The position numbers and the translations under genes were made by a program. This document shows positions 41,282 to 50,463 of a stretch of DNA of 64,000 nt, piece by piece; positions within the stretch are counted from its first letter, which is position 1, and every line of letters starts with the position of its first letter. This stretch comes from Sulfurimonas sp. SAG-AH-194-L11. GTDB taxonomy: Bacteria; Campylobacterota; Campylobacteria; Campylobacterales; Sulfurimonadaceae. The notes beneath the pieces were generated by a model. It did no database searches. It had not been told where the DNA came from and saw only the letters and a list, made by a program, of their open reading frames with translations. Where the stretch lies: NCBI RefSeq assembly GCF_029215995.1, contig NZ_JAEMVB010000004.1:40537-104536 (forward strand), written 5' to 3'.

Positions 41282-42201
41282 GCTTCATCTGCATAAATAA
41301 GTGAAGCTGCTCTCTCCTTATATGCTTGAAGAGGCTCTTTAGCATGGTTTACAGAGTATGTTTCATGACCTTCATTCGCTCCTAAAAAATCCTCTAACTC
41401 TTGATTTCTCTCTTGTAGTATAGAGTCAAACTCTTGTTGTGAGCTAGGCTTGTTCTCTTTAAACTTATCGAGTAAAATGTTACTATTTCCCATCAAAACA
41501 AGATAACTTTCATTTCCAAAGTCTAACATTACGACACTATTATAATTGTCGATAGATTTTTGAAATCGTATGCTAACCATAGAGTCTGAACTCTTTACAT
41601 CTGTTGGTGTCGTTACTTTAGTCTCTTCTTGTATTTTTGTGTCATTTGAATTAAACAACCATGAGTCACTTTTTTTTGTATTAGTCTGAGAAATCATTTT
41701 TTTCTTTAAAACAAGTAAGATAATAATACCAAAAATCAAAATCCCCACCACTATATAGTAACTCGTAGACATTTCACCATCTTTTTTAGTTGGAAGAGCA
41801 GAGAGTGCATTTGTAGAACTAGGGTTTTTAGCTGTTTGTTGTATAGCTACAGCATCTGTAAAACGTAGTCTAAGTCCATAGGCATCTGATGTTTTTGAAG
41901 CTATAAGTCTCACATTTGGAGAGATTGAAGCGACTATCTGTGTTTGACCTTTTAGAGGGGTGATAGTCAAAGAGTGCAGAAAATCAGAATTTACTCTTTT
42001 ACTGCGAGATGATTCAATAGAAGCACCTTGTAGTTTAATAATTATTTTATTTGTGCTTTTACTCTGCTTTATAACACCGGAAAAAGGTGTGTCAAATGTT
42101 ATCATCACATCAGCACGATTACTTCTTTCATAAATATTGTAAGATAAAATCTTTGAAGCATAGAGAGAAAACGGGAGGAGAAAAAGAAGAAGGTACTTCA
42201 T
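41278..42201 (-). CDS. fliO: Probable FliO, flagellar export apparatus protein with periplasmic AMIN-like domain
   Basis: A 307-residue protein with a signal peptide (to LYASK) and a beta-rich AMIN-like periplasmic domain (about 17-118, NRADVMITFDTPFSG). A single membrane helix follows (about 145-165, VVGILIFGIIILLVL). A cytoplasmic domain then contains NYNSVVMLDFGNESYLVLM, which resembles the FliO strand pattern (KSLVLVEVGG-LLVG). Long N-terminal periplasmic regions are known for FliO in Helicobacter. It follows fliN with a one-base overlap in a cheX-fliN operon. The FliO name is an inference from architecture and context. Confidence 0.6.
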   Translation of the reverse strand: MKYLLLFLLPFSLYASKILSYNIYERSNRADVMITFDTPFSGVIKQSKSTNKIIIKLQGASIESSRSKRVNSDFLHSLTITPLKGQTQIVASISPNVRLIASKTSDAYGLRLRFTDAVAIQQTAKNPSSTNALSALPTKKDGEMSTSYYIVVGILIFGIIILLVLKKKMISQTNTKKSDSWLFNSNDTKIQEETKVTTPTDVKSSDSMVSIRFQKSIDNYNSVVMLDFGNESYLVLMGNSNILLDKFKENKPSSQQEFDSILQERNQELEDFLGANEGHETYSVNHAKEPLQAYKERAASLIYADEA

Positions 42202-42539
42202 TAAAGGCGCTCTTTAGATAGATGATAGAGAACAGCACTTGAATCAAGCACTTCATTTATACGAATAGCGAGGTTCTTTTCATAGACCATAACCTCACCT
42301 TTTCCTATAATGCGGCCATTTACATAAGACTCAACAGACTCACCAGCAGGTTTTTTCAGATCAATAATAGAACCTTTTTCAAGTTTAAGAATTTCACGAA
42401 CATTAAGTTCAGTTTCACCTAAATCTGAAACAAACTCTACTTCCATATCTAAAATTCCAGAGTAGTCCATCCAATCTAGTTCATCTTGATTAAAAGGCTC
42501 TTCTTTACCTGATTTATATTGTCTACTTAGCTTAGTCAT
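42201..42539 (-). CDS. fliN: Flagellar motor switch protein FliN
   Basis: A 112-residue protein dominated by a SpoA/FliMN C-terminal domain: LDMEVEFVSDLGETELNVREILKLEKGSIIDL, then YVNGRIIGKGEVMVYEKNLAIRI (described in pieces; both are the conserved FliN core). It builds the lower C-ring of the flagellar rotor. It overlaps cheX by 8 bp and the FliO-like gene by one base. Confidence 0.9.
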   Translation of the reverse strand: MTKLSRQYKSGKEEPFNQDELDWMDYSGILDMEVEFVSDLGETELNVREILKLEKGSIIDLKKPAGESVESYVNGRIIGKGEVMVYEKNLAIRINEVLDSSAVLYHLSKERL

Positions 42540-42960
42540 GTAGTTCCTTAATAGCTATAGTTATCTCATCTTCGTTAATTGTAATTGTATGTGCACTATC
42601 ATGTTCTAAGTCAAAAATTCCTAGTTTTATAAAGTGTGGTGTTCCAATAGTGTATGGGTTTTGTGCTATCTCTTCAGCGATAACTTTTGCACTACCTATG
42701 ATAAGGTTCGCCGTTTCAAGTGTCATATCTATAAGTGTCTCTTCGTCACTCTCTTCTTCTTCTAAAAAAAGATAAGAAACCCTCTGCATGAAAGCTTCAT
42801 CAGAAGCGATATAGACACGGTGTCTTGTACCATCGTTGACATCTATATCTATGTAAGCAATTAGTGTTCTCTTTTTTGAGAAGCCCTCAGTCGTGCTATG
42901 AGACTCTCTTATTTGGTGTGTACAAAAGTTTTCAGTTGCTTGTTTAACGGTCGTTAGCAT
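42532..42960 (-). CDS. cheX: CheX/FliY-type CheY-P phosphatase-like protein
   Basis: A 142-residue CheX-fold protein: MTLETANLIIGSAKVIAEE (about 79-97) carries the E-x2-N of CheC/CheX phosphatases, where Glu and Asn act on CheY-P. IDIDVNDGTRHRVYIA and LGIFDLEH flank it. It should dephosphorylate CheY-P and adapt the motor. It is the first gene of a three-gene minus-strand operon, divergent from the TSUP permease. Confidence 0.8.
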   Translation of the reverse strand: MLTTVKQATENFCTHQIRESHSTTEGFSKKRTLIAYIDIDVNDGTRHRVYIASDEAFMQRVSYLFLEEEESDEETLIDMTLETANLIIGSAKVIAEEIAQNPYTIGTPHFIKLGIFDLEHDSAHTITINEDEITIAIKELHD

Positions 42961-43052
42961 TATAAGCCTTTAAATTATTCTTGTAGATTATACTTTAACC
43001 AAACACAAAGCAAAATAAAATGCTATAATTCCTTAAAAAATATAGGTACACA

Positions 43053-43790
43053 ATGTTTGAACTAAGCTTTATAGGGATTCTTGTTGGTACTTTATCAGGC
43101 TTTTTTGGCATAGGCGGGGGTACTATTTTAGTGCCTTTACTATTACTTTTAGGATATGAGACAAAAGTTGCCATTGGTATATCGGTAATACAGATGGCGT
43201 TTAGCTCCATTTATGGATCTTACCTTAACAACAAAAAAGGTAGTTTAGATATATCTATGGTTCTATTTATAGGTATAGGTGGCTTTCTTGGTGCACTTTT
43301 TAGTGGTCTGTTAACGGCTGCATTTAGTGCAAGGACTTTAGAGTTTATATTTTTAAGTTTTGCTATCTTTGCACTACTGAGACTTTTTTTTAAAACGCAA
43401 GAAAAAGAGCAAAAAGAGGTACATAAACTGATTCTTTTGCTTATAGGTTTTGTTTTGGGAGCACTCAGTATGACTATAGGGGTAGGTGGAAGCATAATCC
43501 TTATACCTCTCTTAGTAGGTTTTCTTCATGTACCCCTTAAAAAAGCAGTTTCAGCAGGACTCTTTTTTGTGATTTTTTCTTCTGTATCGGGGCTTATTTC
43601 TCACTCTATAGAAGAAAATGTTGATTATGAAAGTGGTATTATTATAGGCTTAGCATCTCTACTTGGGGTTTATATAGGCATACATTTAAAAGATACTGTA
43701 AGTGTTAAACTACAAAAAAATTTACTAGTACTATTTTACCTCATTGTGGTAGGATATTTAGTACAGAGAATATTAGGACAGATGATTTGA
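43053..43790 (+). CDS. TSUP (TauE/SafE) permease
   Basis: A 245-residue membrane protein with about eight helices and two internal halves, each starting with a glycine-rich motif: GTLSGFFGIGGGTILVPLLL near the N-terminus and GALSMTIGVGGSIILIPLLV near residue 136. These are the TauE/SafE (sulfite exporter-like) signatures. Substrates are usually sulfur oxyanions or organosulfonates; in a sulfur-oxidising organism sulfite is plausible, but this is inference. TATAAT at 43023-43028 may be its -10. It overlaps uvrA by 4 bp. Confidence 0.85.
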   Translation: MFELSFIGILVGTLSGFFGIGGGTILVPLLLLLGYETKVAIGISVIQMAFSSIYGSYLNNKKGSLDISMVLFIGIGGFLGALFSGLLTAAFSARTLEFIFLSFAIFALLRLFFKTQEKEQKEVHKLILLLIGFVLGALSMTIGVGGSIILIPLLVGFLHVPLKKAVSAGLFFVIFSSVSGLISHSIEENVDYESGIIIGLASLLGVYIGIHLKDTVSVKLQKNLLVLFYLIVVGYLVQRILGQMI

Positions 43791-46612
43791 AAAAACAAGA
43801 TAGTATAGTTATAACGGGTGCAAGAGAAAATAATTTAAAAAATATTAATTTAACGATTCCAAAAAATCAGTTAGTTGTAATGACAGGTATCAGTGGAAGT
43901 GGTAAGTCTACACTGGCGTTTGATACTCTCTATGCTGAGGGACAACGCCGTTACATGGAGTCACTCTCAAGCTATGCTAGACAGTTTCTTGACCGTGTTG
44001 GAAAGCCTGATGTTGACAAGATAGAGGGGCTTACTCCAGCTATAGCAATAGACCAAAAAACAACTTCAAAAAATCCCCGTTCAACGGTTGGAACTATTAC
44101 AGAGATATATGATTACTTTAGACTTCTTTTTGCTCGCGTTGGTGTGCAACACTGTCATAAATGTAAAAAAGTTATCTCTCAAATGTCAGCTGCAGATATC
44201 ATCGGTGAGGTTCATAAACTCCCACAAAATGCGAAGTTAGTTCTTTTAGCTCCATTAGTTCGTGAAAAGAAAGGTTCGTATGCAGATATGCTTGAGTCTC
44301 TTGTGCATAAGGGTTATGTAAGAGCTATGATAGATGGCGTTATGGTTCGCCTTGATGAAGAGATAGAACTAAGTAAGACAAAAAAACATACTATAAAAGT
44401 TGTAGTTGACCGTGTTGTGGTAAAACCTGAAAACAAAGAACGAATAGCAGCAGATGTTGAAAAAGCACTTAAAGAGTCGTATGGTGAGTTAGAGATAGAG
44501 ATACTCAACCATAAAGAGCTTGACTGTAAACCTCATATGCACTACTCAGAACATAATGCTTGTTTTGATTGTAAGATAAGTTTTGATCCGCTTGAACCAC
44601 TCTCATTTTCATTTAACTCTCCTAAGGGTGCTTGTTCTGAGTGTGATGGTTTAGGTCTACGTTATGCACTTGACCAAGAGAAGATTATTGACAGTGACTT
44701 GAGTATAGAAAAAGGGGCTGTAAAAATTGTCTATGGTTTTAACAAGGGATACTACTTTACTTTCTTAAAAGGTTTTTGTACTCATAATGGTATAGATATA
44801 ACAGTACCTTACTCTTCACTTCCTGAGCATCAGAAAAAAGCTATTTTGCATGGAAATATCGATGAAGTTACATTTTTGTGGAAAAAGCATGAGGTGAAGA
44901 GACTCTTCCCTGGAATCATCCGTATAGCTTACGATATGTTCAAAGATGAAAAAGAGCTTCAAGACTATATGAGTGAAAAGATATGTAACATTTGTGAGTC
45001 AAACCGTTTAAAACGCGAGAGTTTAGCAGTTAGAGTTGCAGGAAAAGGTATATCTGAACTCCTTGAGATGCCTATTGCAAAGACTTACGAGTGGTTTGCA
45101 AATGAAGAACATTTTGCGCAGATGAATGCACAAGACAGACAGATATCTGCTCCGATACTTAATGAAATTCGTGAGCGTTTATACTTCTTGTTTGATGTTG
45201 GTTTAGGCTACATTACTCTAGGACGTGATGCAAGAACTATTTCAGGTGGTGAAGCACAACGTATTCGTATTGCCTCTCAAATCGGTTCTGGTTTAACGGG
45301 TGTTTTATATGTTCTAGATGAGCCAAGTATCGGACTGCATGAACGCGACACTCTTAAGCTCATTAGAACACTAAGAAGTCTTCAAGAAAAGGGTAATAGT
45401 GTCATAGTGGTTGAGCATGATAAAGAGACTATTGAAAATGCAGACTTTATCATCGACATTGGTGAGGGTGCTGGAAAGTTCGGTGGTAATATTGTCTTCG
45501 CGGGAACTCTCGACAAACTTAAAAAAGCTAAAACTCTTACTGCTGATTATTTATATGGTCGTAAACAGATAGAGTATTTTTACAGACGTAAACAAGATAA
45601 ATTTATAGAGATTAAAAATGTAACACTTAACAATATTGTAGACTTGAGTGTAAAAATTCCACTCAATAACTTTGTATGTATTACAGGGGTGAGTGGAAGT
45701 GGTAAAAGTTCACTCATGCTTCAAACACTACTTCCAACTGCACGTGAGCTTTTAAACCATGCACGAAAGGTAAATAAAGTAGCAGGTGTAGAGATAACAG
45801 GACTAGAGCATGTTGATAAAGTTATCTATCTTGACCAAAGTCCCATAGGGAGAACACCACGTTCAAACCCTGCAACATACACAGGTGTAATGGACGAAAT
45901 TCGTAATCTTTTTAGCCAAACAAAAGAGTCACAGATACGAGGCTACACAACATCGCGTTTTTCTTTTAATGTTAAAGGTGGACGTTGTGAGAAGTGTCAG
46001 GGAGAGGGGCAGATAAAGATAGAGATGCACTTTTTACCAGACATATTAGTAAAGTGTGATACTTGTCATGGAACTCGTTATAACCAACAGACGTTAGAAG
46101 TTTTTTACAAGGGTAAAACAATCTCTGATGTTTTAAATATGTCAGTAGATGAAGCATATGAGTTTTTTGCACCAATCCCTAAGATAAACCTAAAGATGAA
46201 AACACTTGTTGATGTAGGGCTTGGTTACATTAGTTTAGGACAAAATGCAGTAACACTCTCAGGTGGTGAAGCGCAACGTATTAAACTAAGTAAAGAGTTA
46301 AGTCGTAAAGATACTGGTAAAACTCTCTACATCTTAGATGAACCCACAACAGGGCTTCACTTTGCAGATGTAGACAGACTTACAAGTGTACTCCATAAGT
46401 TTGTTGAACTTGGTAACTCTATGCTAATTATCGAGCATAACTTAGACATGATTAAAAATGCAGACTATGTCATCGATATGGGTCCAGAGGGTGGATCAGG
46501 TGGTGGACTTATCATCGCCGAAGGAAGTCCTGAAAAGCTTGCTGAGGAGCATGAAAAGACAGGCTCTTTTACGGGTGAGTATCTTAAAAAAGAGTTGGCT
46601 TTACACTCTTAA
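43787..46612 (+). CDS. uvrA: UvrABC excinuclease subunit A
   Basis: A full 941-residue UvrA with two ABC ATPase modules: Walker A GISGSGKSTLAF and GVSGSGKSSLML, ABC signatures TISGGEAQRIRIAS and TLSGGEAQRIKLS, and Walker B VLDEPSIGLH and ILDEPTTGLH. Zinc-binding Cys pairs include CHKCKK, CFDC, CSECDG and CEKCQGEG/CDTCHG. It recognises bulky DNA damage and loads UvrB. Start is TTG at 43787, inside the end of the permease gene. Confidence 0.95.
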   Translation: MKKQDSIVITGARENNLKNINLTIPKNQLVVMTGISGSGKSTLAFDTLYAEGQRRYMESLSSYARQFLDRVGKPDVDKIEGLTPAIAIDQKTTSKNPRSTVGTITEIYDYFRLLFARVGVQHCHKCKKVISQMSAADIIGEVHKLPQNAKLVLLAPLVREKKGSYADMLESLVHKGYVRAMIDGVMVRLDEEIELSKTKKHTIKVVVDRVVVKPENKERIAADVEKALKESYGELEIEILNHKELDCKPHMHYSEHNACFDCKISFDPLEPLSFSFNSPKGACSECDGLGLRYALDQEKIIDSDLSIEKGAVKIVYGFNKGYYFTFLKGFCTHNGIDITVPYSSLPEHQKKAILHGNIDEVTFLWKKHEVKRLFPGIIRIAYDMFKDEKELQDYMSEKICNICESNRLKRESLAVRVAGKGISELLEMPIAKTYEWFANEEHFAQMNAQDRQISAPILNEIRERLYFLFDVGLGYITLGRDARTISGGEAQRIRIASQIGSGLTGVLYVLDEPSIGLHERDTLKLIRTLRSLQEKGNSVIVVEHDKETIENADFIIDIGEGAGKFGGNIVFAGTLDKLKKAKTLTADYLYGRKQIEYFYRRKQDKFIEIKNVTLNNIVDLSVKIPLNNFVCITGVSGSGKSSLMLQTLLPTARELLNHARKVNKVAGVEITGLEHVDKVIYLDQSPIGRTPRSNPATYTGVMDEIRNLFSQTKESQIRGYTTSRFSFNVKGGRCEKCQGEGQIKIEMHFLPDILVKCDTCHGTRYNQQTLEVFYKGKTISDVLNMSVDEAYEFFAPIPKINLKMKTLVDVGLGYISLGQNAVTLSGGEAQRIKLSKELSRKDTGKTLYILDEPTTGLHFADVDRLTSVLHKFVELGNSMLIIEHNLDMIKNADYVIDMGPEGGSGGGLIIAEGSPEKLAEEHEKTGSFTGEYLKKELALHS

Positions 46613-46614
46613 GA

Positions 46615-46650
46615 TATAATCCTTTAAGATGATAATTTTAAAGGATTATA
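46615..46650 (+). promoter_or_regulatory. RBS-sequestering hairpin before the HMA lipoprotein gene
   Basis: TATAATCCTTTAA (46615-46627) and TTAAAGGATTATA (46638-46650) are perfect 13-bp inverted repeats around a 10-base loop. The right arm contains the AAAGGA Shine-Dalgarno and ends one base before the ATG at 46652. If transcribed from upstream the RBS would be paired; TATAAT in the left arm could also be a -10 box, so a start inside the arm would yield an unpaired RBS. Confidence 0.7.
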
Positions 46651-46651
46651 A

Positions 46652-46978
46652 ATGTTCAAAAAAAAGATAAGACTTATAACTCTTCTATTGCTCTGTACTT
46701 CATTTATGTTTATTTCATGTAGCGAGCAAGACAAAGTAGCTAAAACAGTTCTTATAAAACAATCAGATATTGTTCTTGAAAAAATAGCTGTTGATGGCAT
46801 GACTTGTGTTGGTTGTGAAGTCACTTTAGAAGGTGCAGTTCTAAAAATAGAGGGTGTTACAAAAGTAAAAGCATCAGCTACAGATGCGAGTGCTGCTGTA
46901 GAGTTTGATAAAACAAAAACAGATATAAAGACTATTATTAAAACAATTCAAGATGCAGGATATAAGGCTAAAAAATGA
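46652..46978 (+). CDS. Heavy-metal-associated (HMA) domain lipoprotein
   Basis: A 108-residue protein with a lipoprotein signal (FISC, Cys23) and an HMA domain (about 42-108) containing GMTCVGC (Cys52, Cys55), as in MerP and CopZ. The C-terminus ENTIxDAGYKAK-like stretch (TIQDAGYKAKK) is typical. It should bind Cu(I), Hg(II) or Zn(II) at the outer face of the inner membrane or at the outer membrane. The next gene (DUF4395) overlaps by 4 bp. A strong hairpin covers its RBS. Confidence 0.83.
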   Translation: MFKKKIRLITLLLLCTSFMFISCSEQDKVAKTVLIKQSDIVLEKIAVDGMTCVGCEVTLEGAVLKIEGVTKVKASATDASAAVEFDKTKTDIKTIIKTIQDAGYKAKK

Positions 46979-47607
46979 GTCTGTTTTTTAACTTTGGAGA
47001 AAAAGTCTCGGAGTTTGACTATAGAGTTATAAACGAGAGAGAAGCCAGAGCGAGTGCTGGAATAATGTTTCTCTTAGGCTTACTTAGTCTTTTTTCTGTT
47101 TTTACTCTTAGAACACTTATATGGGCTGAGTTTTTCTCCATTACTTTTATACTTGAGTTTATAGTTCGTATGTTTATAAATCCGAAATATGCTCCCTATA
47201 TGCTTCTTGGATCACTCATCGTTTACAATCAAAAACCTGAATGGGTCGAGGCTAAACCTAAAAAATTTGCTTGGTTCTTAGGTCTTATTCTAGGGGCTAT
47301 TATGACATACTATATCATTTTTGATGTCATATCTTTAGTGCGTTTGAGTATATGTGTTGTTTGTTTAGTACTGCTCTTTGTTGAGTCTGCATTTGGTATC
47401 TGTTTGGGTTGTCTACTGTATCATAAACTGCAAATTAAACTACAAAAATGCCCAGGTGGTATTTGTGAAGCGCAGCCTCAGAAAAAGAGTATAAAAAAGA
47501 AAGTGTTTCTATTCCTTTTTTTTATTGCACTTTTTATTGCTATTTACTCTTGGCTTGAGTACTTAAAATATAGTGATATCTATAATATTTTCATCATTGA
47601 AGAGTAA
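46975..47607 (+). CDS. DUF4395 membrane protein, partner of the HMA lipoprotein
   Basis: A 210-residue protein starting with the DUF4395 signature FDYRVINEREARASAG. It has about four or five membrane helices and conserved cysteines in CVVCLV, CLGCLLY and a cytosolic or periplasmic loop CPGGICEAQ. Such proteins often accompany thioredoxin- or sulfur/metal-handling proteins. With the overlapping HMA lipoprotein it may form a metal-transfer pair. The precise function is not known. Confidence 0.75.
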   Translation: MSLFFNFGEKVSEFDYRVINEREARASAGIMFLLGLLSLFSVFTLRTLIWAEFFSITFILEFIVRMFINPKYAPYMLLGSLIVYNQKPEWVEAKPKKFAWFLGLILGAIMTYYIIFDVISLVRLSICVVCLVLLFVESAFGICLGCLLYHKLQIKLQKCPGGICEAQPQKKSIKKKVFLFLFFIALFIAIYSWLEYLKYSDIYNIFIIEE

Positions 47608-47669
47608 AATGAGTTAGCTTTATCTTAGTACAGTATAATAGATAAAAGTTATTATACATAGGCGGAAGA

Positions 47670-48728
47670 ATGGGTTATAAGTACGAAATATTAATTGTTG
47701 ATGATGTAAGCGAAAATATACAAGTTGCTATCAGTATACTTAAAAAAGAGGAGTATAATTTCTCTTTTGCTCTTAATGGAAAACAAGCGATAGAAATCAT
47801 TAAAAAGAAACGTTTTGATTTAATGTTGCTTGATGTAATGATGCCTGAAATAGATGGTTTTGCACTTGCTAGAATGGTGAAAAACACATCAGCAATTCAA
47901 GACACTCCAATCATATTTTTAACAGCGAAGGTTGATATTGAATCTGTTGAAGAGGGCTTTAAAATCGGTGCTGTTGATTATGTAACAAAACCTTTCCATC
48001 CTATCGAATTAAAATCTCGTGTAGCAAACCACTTAGAGCTTTATAGATACAGACGAGAGCTTGCTTACAATAATAAAAAACTAACACATAAAATTGGTGC
48101 TGCACAAACACAACATATGTCAGAACTTGATCTTGCACAAAAAGAGATAATCTTTATACTTACAGACATACTTGAGGCTGATAGCGGGGAGACTGCTTGT
48201 CATGTTCGTCGTGTTGCTTATATATCAAGAAAGATAGCCTTACTTGATGGATTTTTAGATGAATCAGAGATAGAGATTCTCTCTCTTGCAGCACCTTTAC
48301 ATGATATAGGAAAAATTTTAATAGAAAACAAGATACTTCATAAGCCTGATAAGTTAACGGATGATGAATTTACGATTATGAAAGAGCATCCTGCCCATGC
48401 TATAAAAATTTTAGAAAAATCTGATAGAGAGATTATTAAAGCTGCTAGAAGTATTGCATATGAACATCATGAAAACTATGATGGCACAGGATATCCACAA
48501 GGGCTTAAAGGTGAAAATATTCATATATATGCAAGGATTGTATCTATTGCAGATGTTTTAGATGCTTTAACACATGAAAGATCATATAAAGAGGCTTGGA
48601 GTTTTGAAAAAGCTGCTGGACATATCATAAGTCTTAGTGGAACAAAGTTTGATCCACATCTTATAGAACTTTTTAGTGATAATTTAGAAGCATTTAAAGA
48701 GATTATTGAAGGTGAGACATGTCTCTAA
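47670..48728 (+). CDS. Response regulator with HD-GYP c-di-GMP phosphodiesterase domain
   Basis: A 352-residue RpfG-like protein. The REC domain (about 5-122) is complete: ILIVDD, LMLLDVMMPE (phospho-Asp) and VTKPF. A short linker helix follows, then the HD-GYP domain (about 155-350) with PLHDIGKILI (HD pair), EHHENYDGTGYP (GYP motif) and IVSIADVLDALTHERSYK. It should hydrolyse c-di-GMP. The downstream kinase gene overlaps it by 10 bp, so the pair is probably a cognate system. TATAAT at 47634-47639 may be the -10 box. Confidence 0.9.
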   Translation: MGYKYEILIVDDVSENIQVAISILKKEEYNFSFALNGKQAIEIIKKKRFDLMLLDVMMPEIDGFALARMVKNTSAIQDTPIIFLTAKVDIESVEEGFKIGAVDYVTKPFHPIELKSRVANHLELYRYRRELAYNNKKLTHKIGAAQTQHMSELDLAQKEIIFILTDILEADSGETACHVRRVAYISRKIALLDGFLDESEIEILSLAAPLHDIGKILIENKILHKPDKLTDDEFTIMKEHPAHAIKILEKSDREIIKAARSIAYEHHENYDGTGYPQGLKGENIHIYARIVSIADVLDALTHERSYKEAWSFEKAAGHIISLSGTKFDPHLIELFSDNLEAFKEIIEGETCL

Positions 48729-50425
48729 AAAGTATGTTTTTTGGTTCATCAGAGAATTTGAAAAAATTAAAAGAAGAACGAGATACATATAAAAAGAAAT
48801 CAGAAAGACTTTCTCAAGAGCTATATGATGTTCAAGCACTTCTTAGTAAAGAGATAGATAGTACAAAAAAAACAAGTTTTGTAAGTGGAAAGATTCAAAG
48901 AATAGAAGAGTTGGAAAATGAGCTTACTATACAAAAACAGAGAGTTCAAGATGCTAGAAAAATAGCACAAGAAGCGAATCATGTAAAGCAAGACTTTTTA
49001 GCAAACATGCGTCATGAAGTAAGAACCCCCATGAACTCCATAATTGCATTTTCAGATATGCTGACACAGGAACTAGAAGATAAAACACACCTATCATATG
49101 CTAAAAACATCTTCTCTTCAGGAAATAAACTTCTTTCTTTAATGGATAATATTATTGAATTGTCTCGACTAGAATCTGGCATATTTGAATTTAAAGGAAA
49201 AGCTATCGATACTAGCCTTTATTTTAATACTATTGTTAAAGAGCATGAAGCTAAAGCATATAATAAAGGACTTCTTCTTACACTAAATATAGATGCAGCA
49301 ATTCCAGTATCTTTGATTCTTGATGATCAAAAAGTCAGAGCTATTTTAGATAACTTAATCGATAATGCTATAAAATTTACCCAAAAAGGTATGGTAAAGG
49401 TAAAAGTCGTAGCTCAAAACCATAACTATGCTCAAAACAGAGTAAGTATTGCGATGATAGTGTCTGACTCAGGGATAGGGATTGATGCTGATAATCATAA
49501 AAAGATTTTTGAAATTTTTGAAAAAAATGAAGATAATAGTAATACAGAATTTCAAGGTACAGGTCTAGGTCTCTCGATAAATAAAAAAACAGCCAAACTC
49601 ATGGGTGGAGATATTAGTGTAAGTAGTAAACTAGCACAGGGTTCTGTTTTTACTTTTAAGCTAACAGGACTTGAGATAGTTCTTCGAAATGCACAAGATA
49701 GTATAGATGAGTCACCTATAGACTTTAGTGTTGTAAAACCAGAGGGTGCTACTGTAATGGTCATCGATGATGTGAAAAGTTCTTGTGAAGTGATAGAAAA
49801 TAGCTTTAAAAATACAAATACAGATGTAATCACACATAGTAATCTTAGTGAGGCTATTATAGAGTTACAAAAGAAGCAGTTTGACCTGATATTTATCGAT
49901 GTAAATATTTTGAGTGTAGATGAAAATGCAGTCTCTAAGGTTATAGCTAAAATGAGTAAAGCTCCGGTGGTCTCTTTAACAGCAAGCAGTATTAAAGATA
50001 TAAAATTTGTTAAAGATGGAGTAAATGTTGTTGGACATCTAAAAAAACCTATTTCAAAAATTGAGCTATTTAAGCTTTCACTTAAAGTTCTTAACTCCTC
50101 AGAGTCCTATAGCAGTTTATCTTCAAGAAAAGCACAAAGAAAAAATGAATTTGTAGATTTAGATAAAAAAAATGTAGAACAGTTTTTACTGCATCATGCA
50201 AAACATGTACTTCCTCTTTTCTCTAAGGCAGTCGCTACTAATGATTTAAATACTATAACTACTTTTACTCAAACACTGCTACCTTTAGCACAGGAGTATA
50301 AGATAAATATATTAGTTACATTTGCTAAAGAACTCCTACAAAAGATAGAACTTTTTGATATTGAGACTATAAACTCCATGATGCTCACATACAAGACAAC
50401 AATAAAACGACTTCAAAACCTTTAA
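48719..50425 (+). CDS. Cytoplasmic hybrid histidine kinase
   Basis: A 568-residue kinase without membrane segments. Residues 10-85 form a coiled coil, and HisKA follows with FLANMRHEVRTPMNS (phospho-His). The HATPase_c domain contains DNLIDNAIKFT (N box), VSDSGIGID (G1) and GTGLGLSINKKTAK (G2). A C-terminal REC domain (about 345-460) has VMVIDD, FIDVN (Asp) and LKKPIS. A helical Hpt-like tail of 90 residues lacks a clear phospho-His. Having no sensor domain, it probably senses through partners. It is co-translated with the HD-GYP protein, so it may control c-di-GMP turnover. Confidence 0.87.
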   Translation: MSLKSMFFGSSENLKKLKEERDTYKKKSERLSQELYDVQALLSKEIDSTKKTSFVSGKIQRIEELENELTIQKQRVQDARKIAQEANHVKQDFLANMRHEVRTPMNSIIAFSDMLTQELEDKTHLSYAKNIFSSGNKLLSLMDNIIELSRLESGIFEFKGKAIDTSLYFNTIVKEHEAKAYNKGLLLTLNIDAAIPVSLILDDQKVRAILDNLIDNAIKFTQKGMVKVKVVAQNHNYAQNRVSIAMIVSDSGIGIDADNHKKIFEIFEKNEDNSNTEFQGTGLGLSINKKTAKLMGGDISVSSKLAQGSVFTFKLTGLEIVLRNAQDSIDESPIDFSVVKPEGATVMVIDDVKSSCEVIENSFKNTNTDVITHSNLSEAIIELQKKQFDLIFIDVNILSVDENAVSKVIAKMSKAPVVSLTASSIKDIKFVKDGVNVVGHLKKPISKIELFKLSLKVLNSSESYSSLSSRKAQRKNEFVDLDKKNVEQFLLHHAKHVLPLFSKAVATNDLNTITTFTQTLLPLAQEYKINILVTFAKELLQKIELFDIETINSMMLTYKTTIKRLQNL

Positions 50426-50463
50426 AATATAGTATAATTTCAAAAAAAATTTAAAGGCTATAT

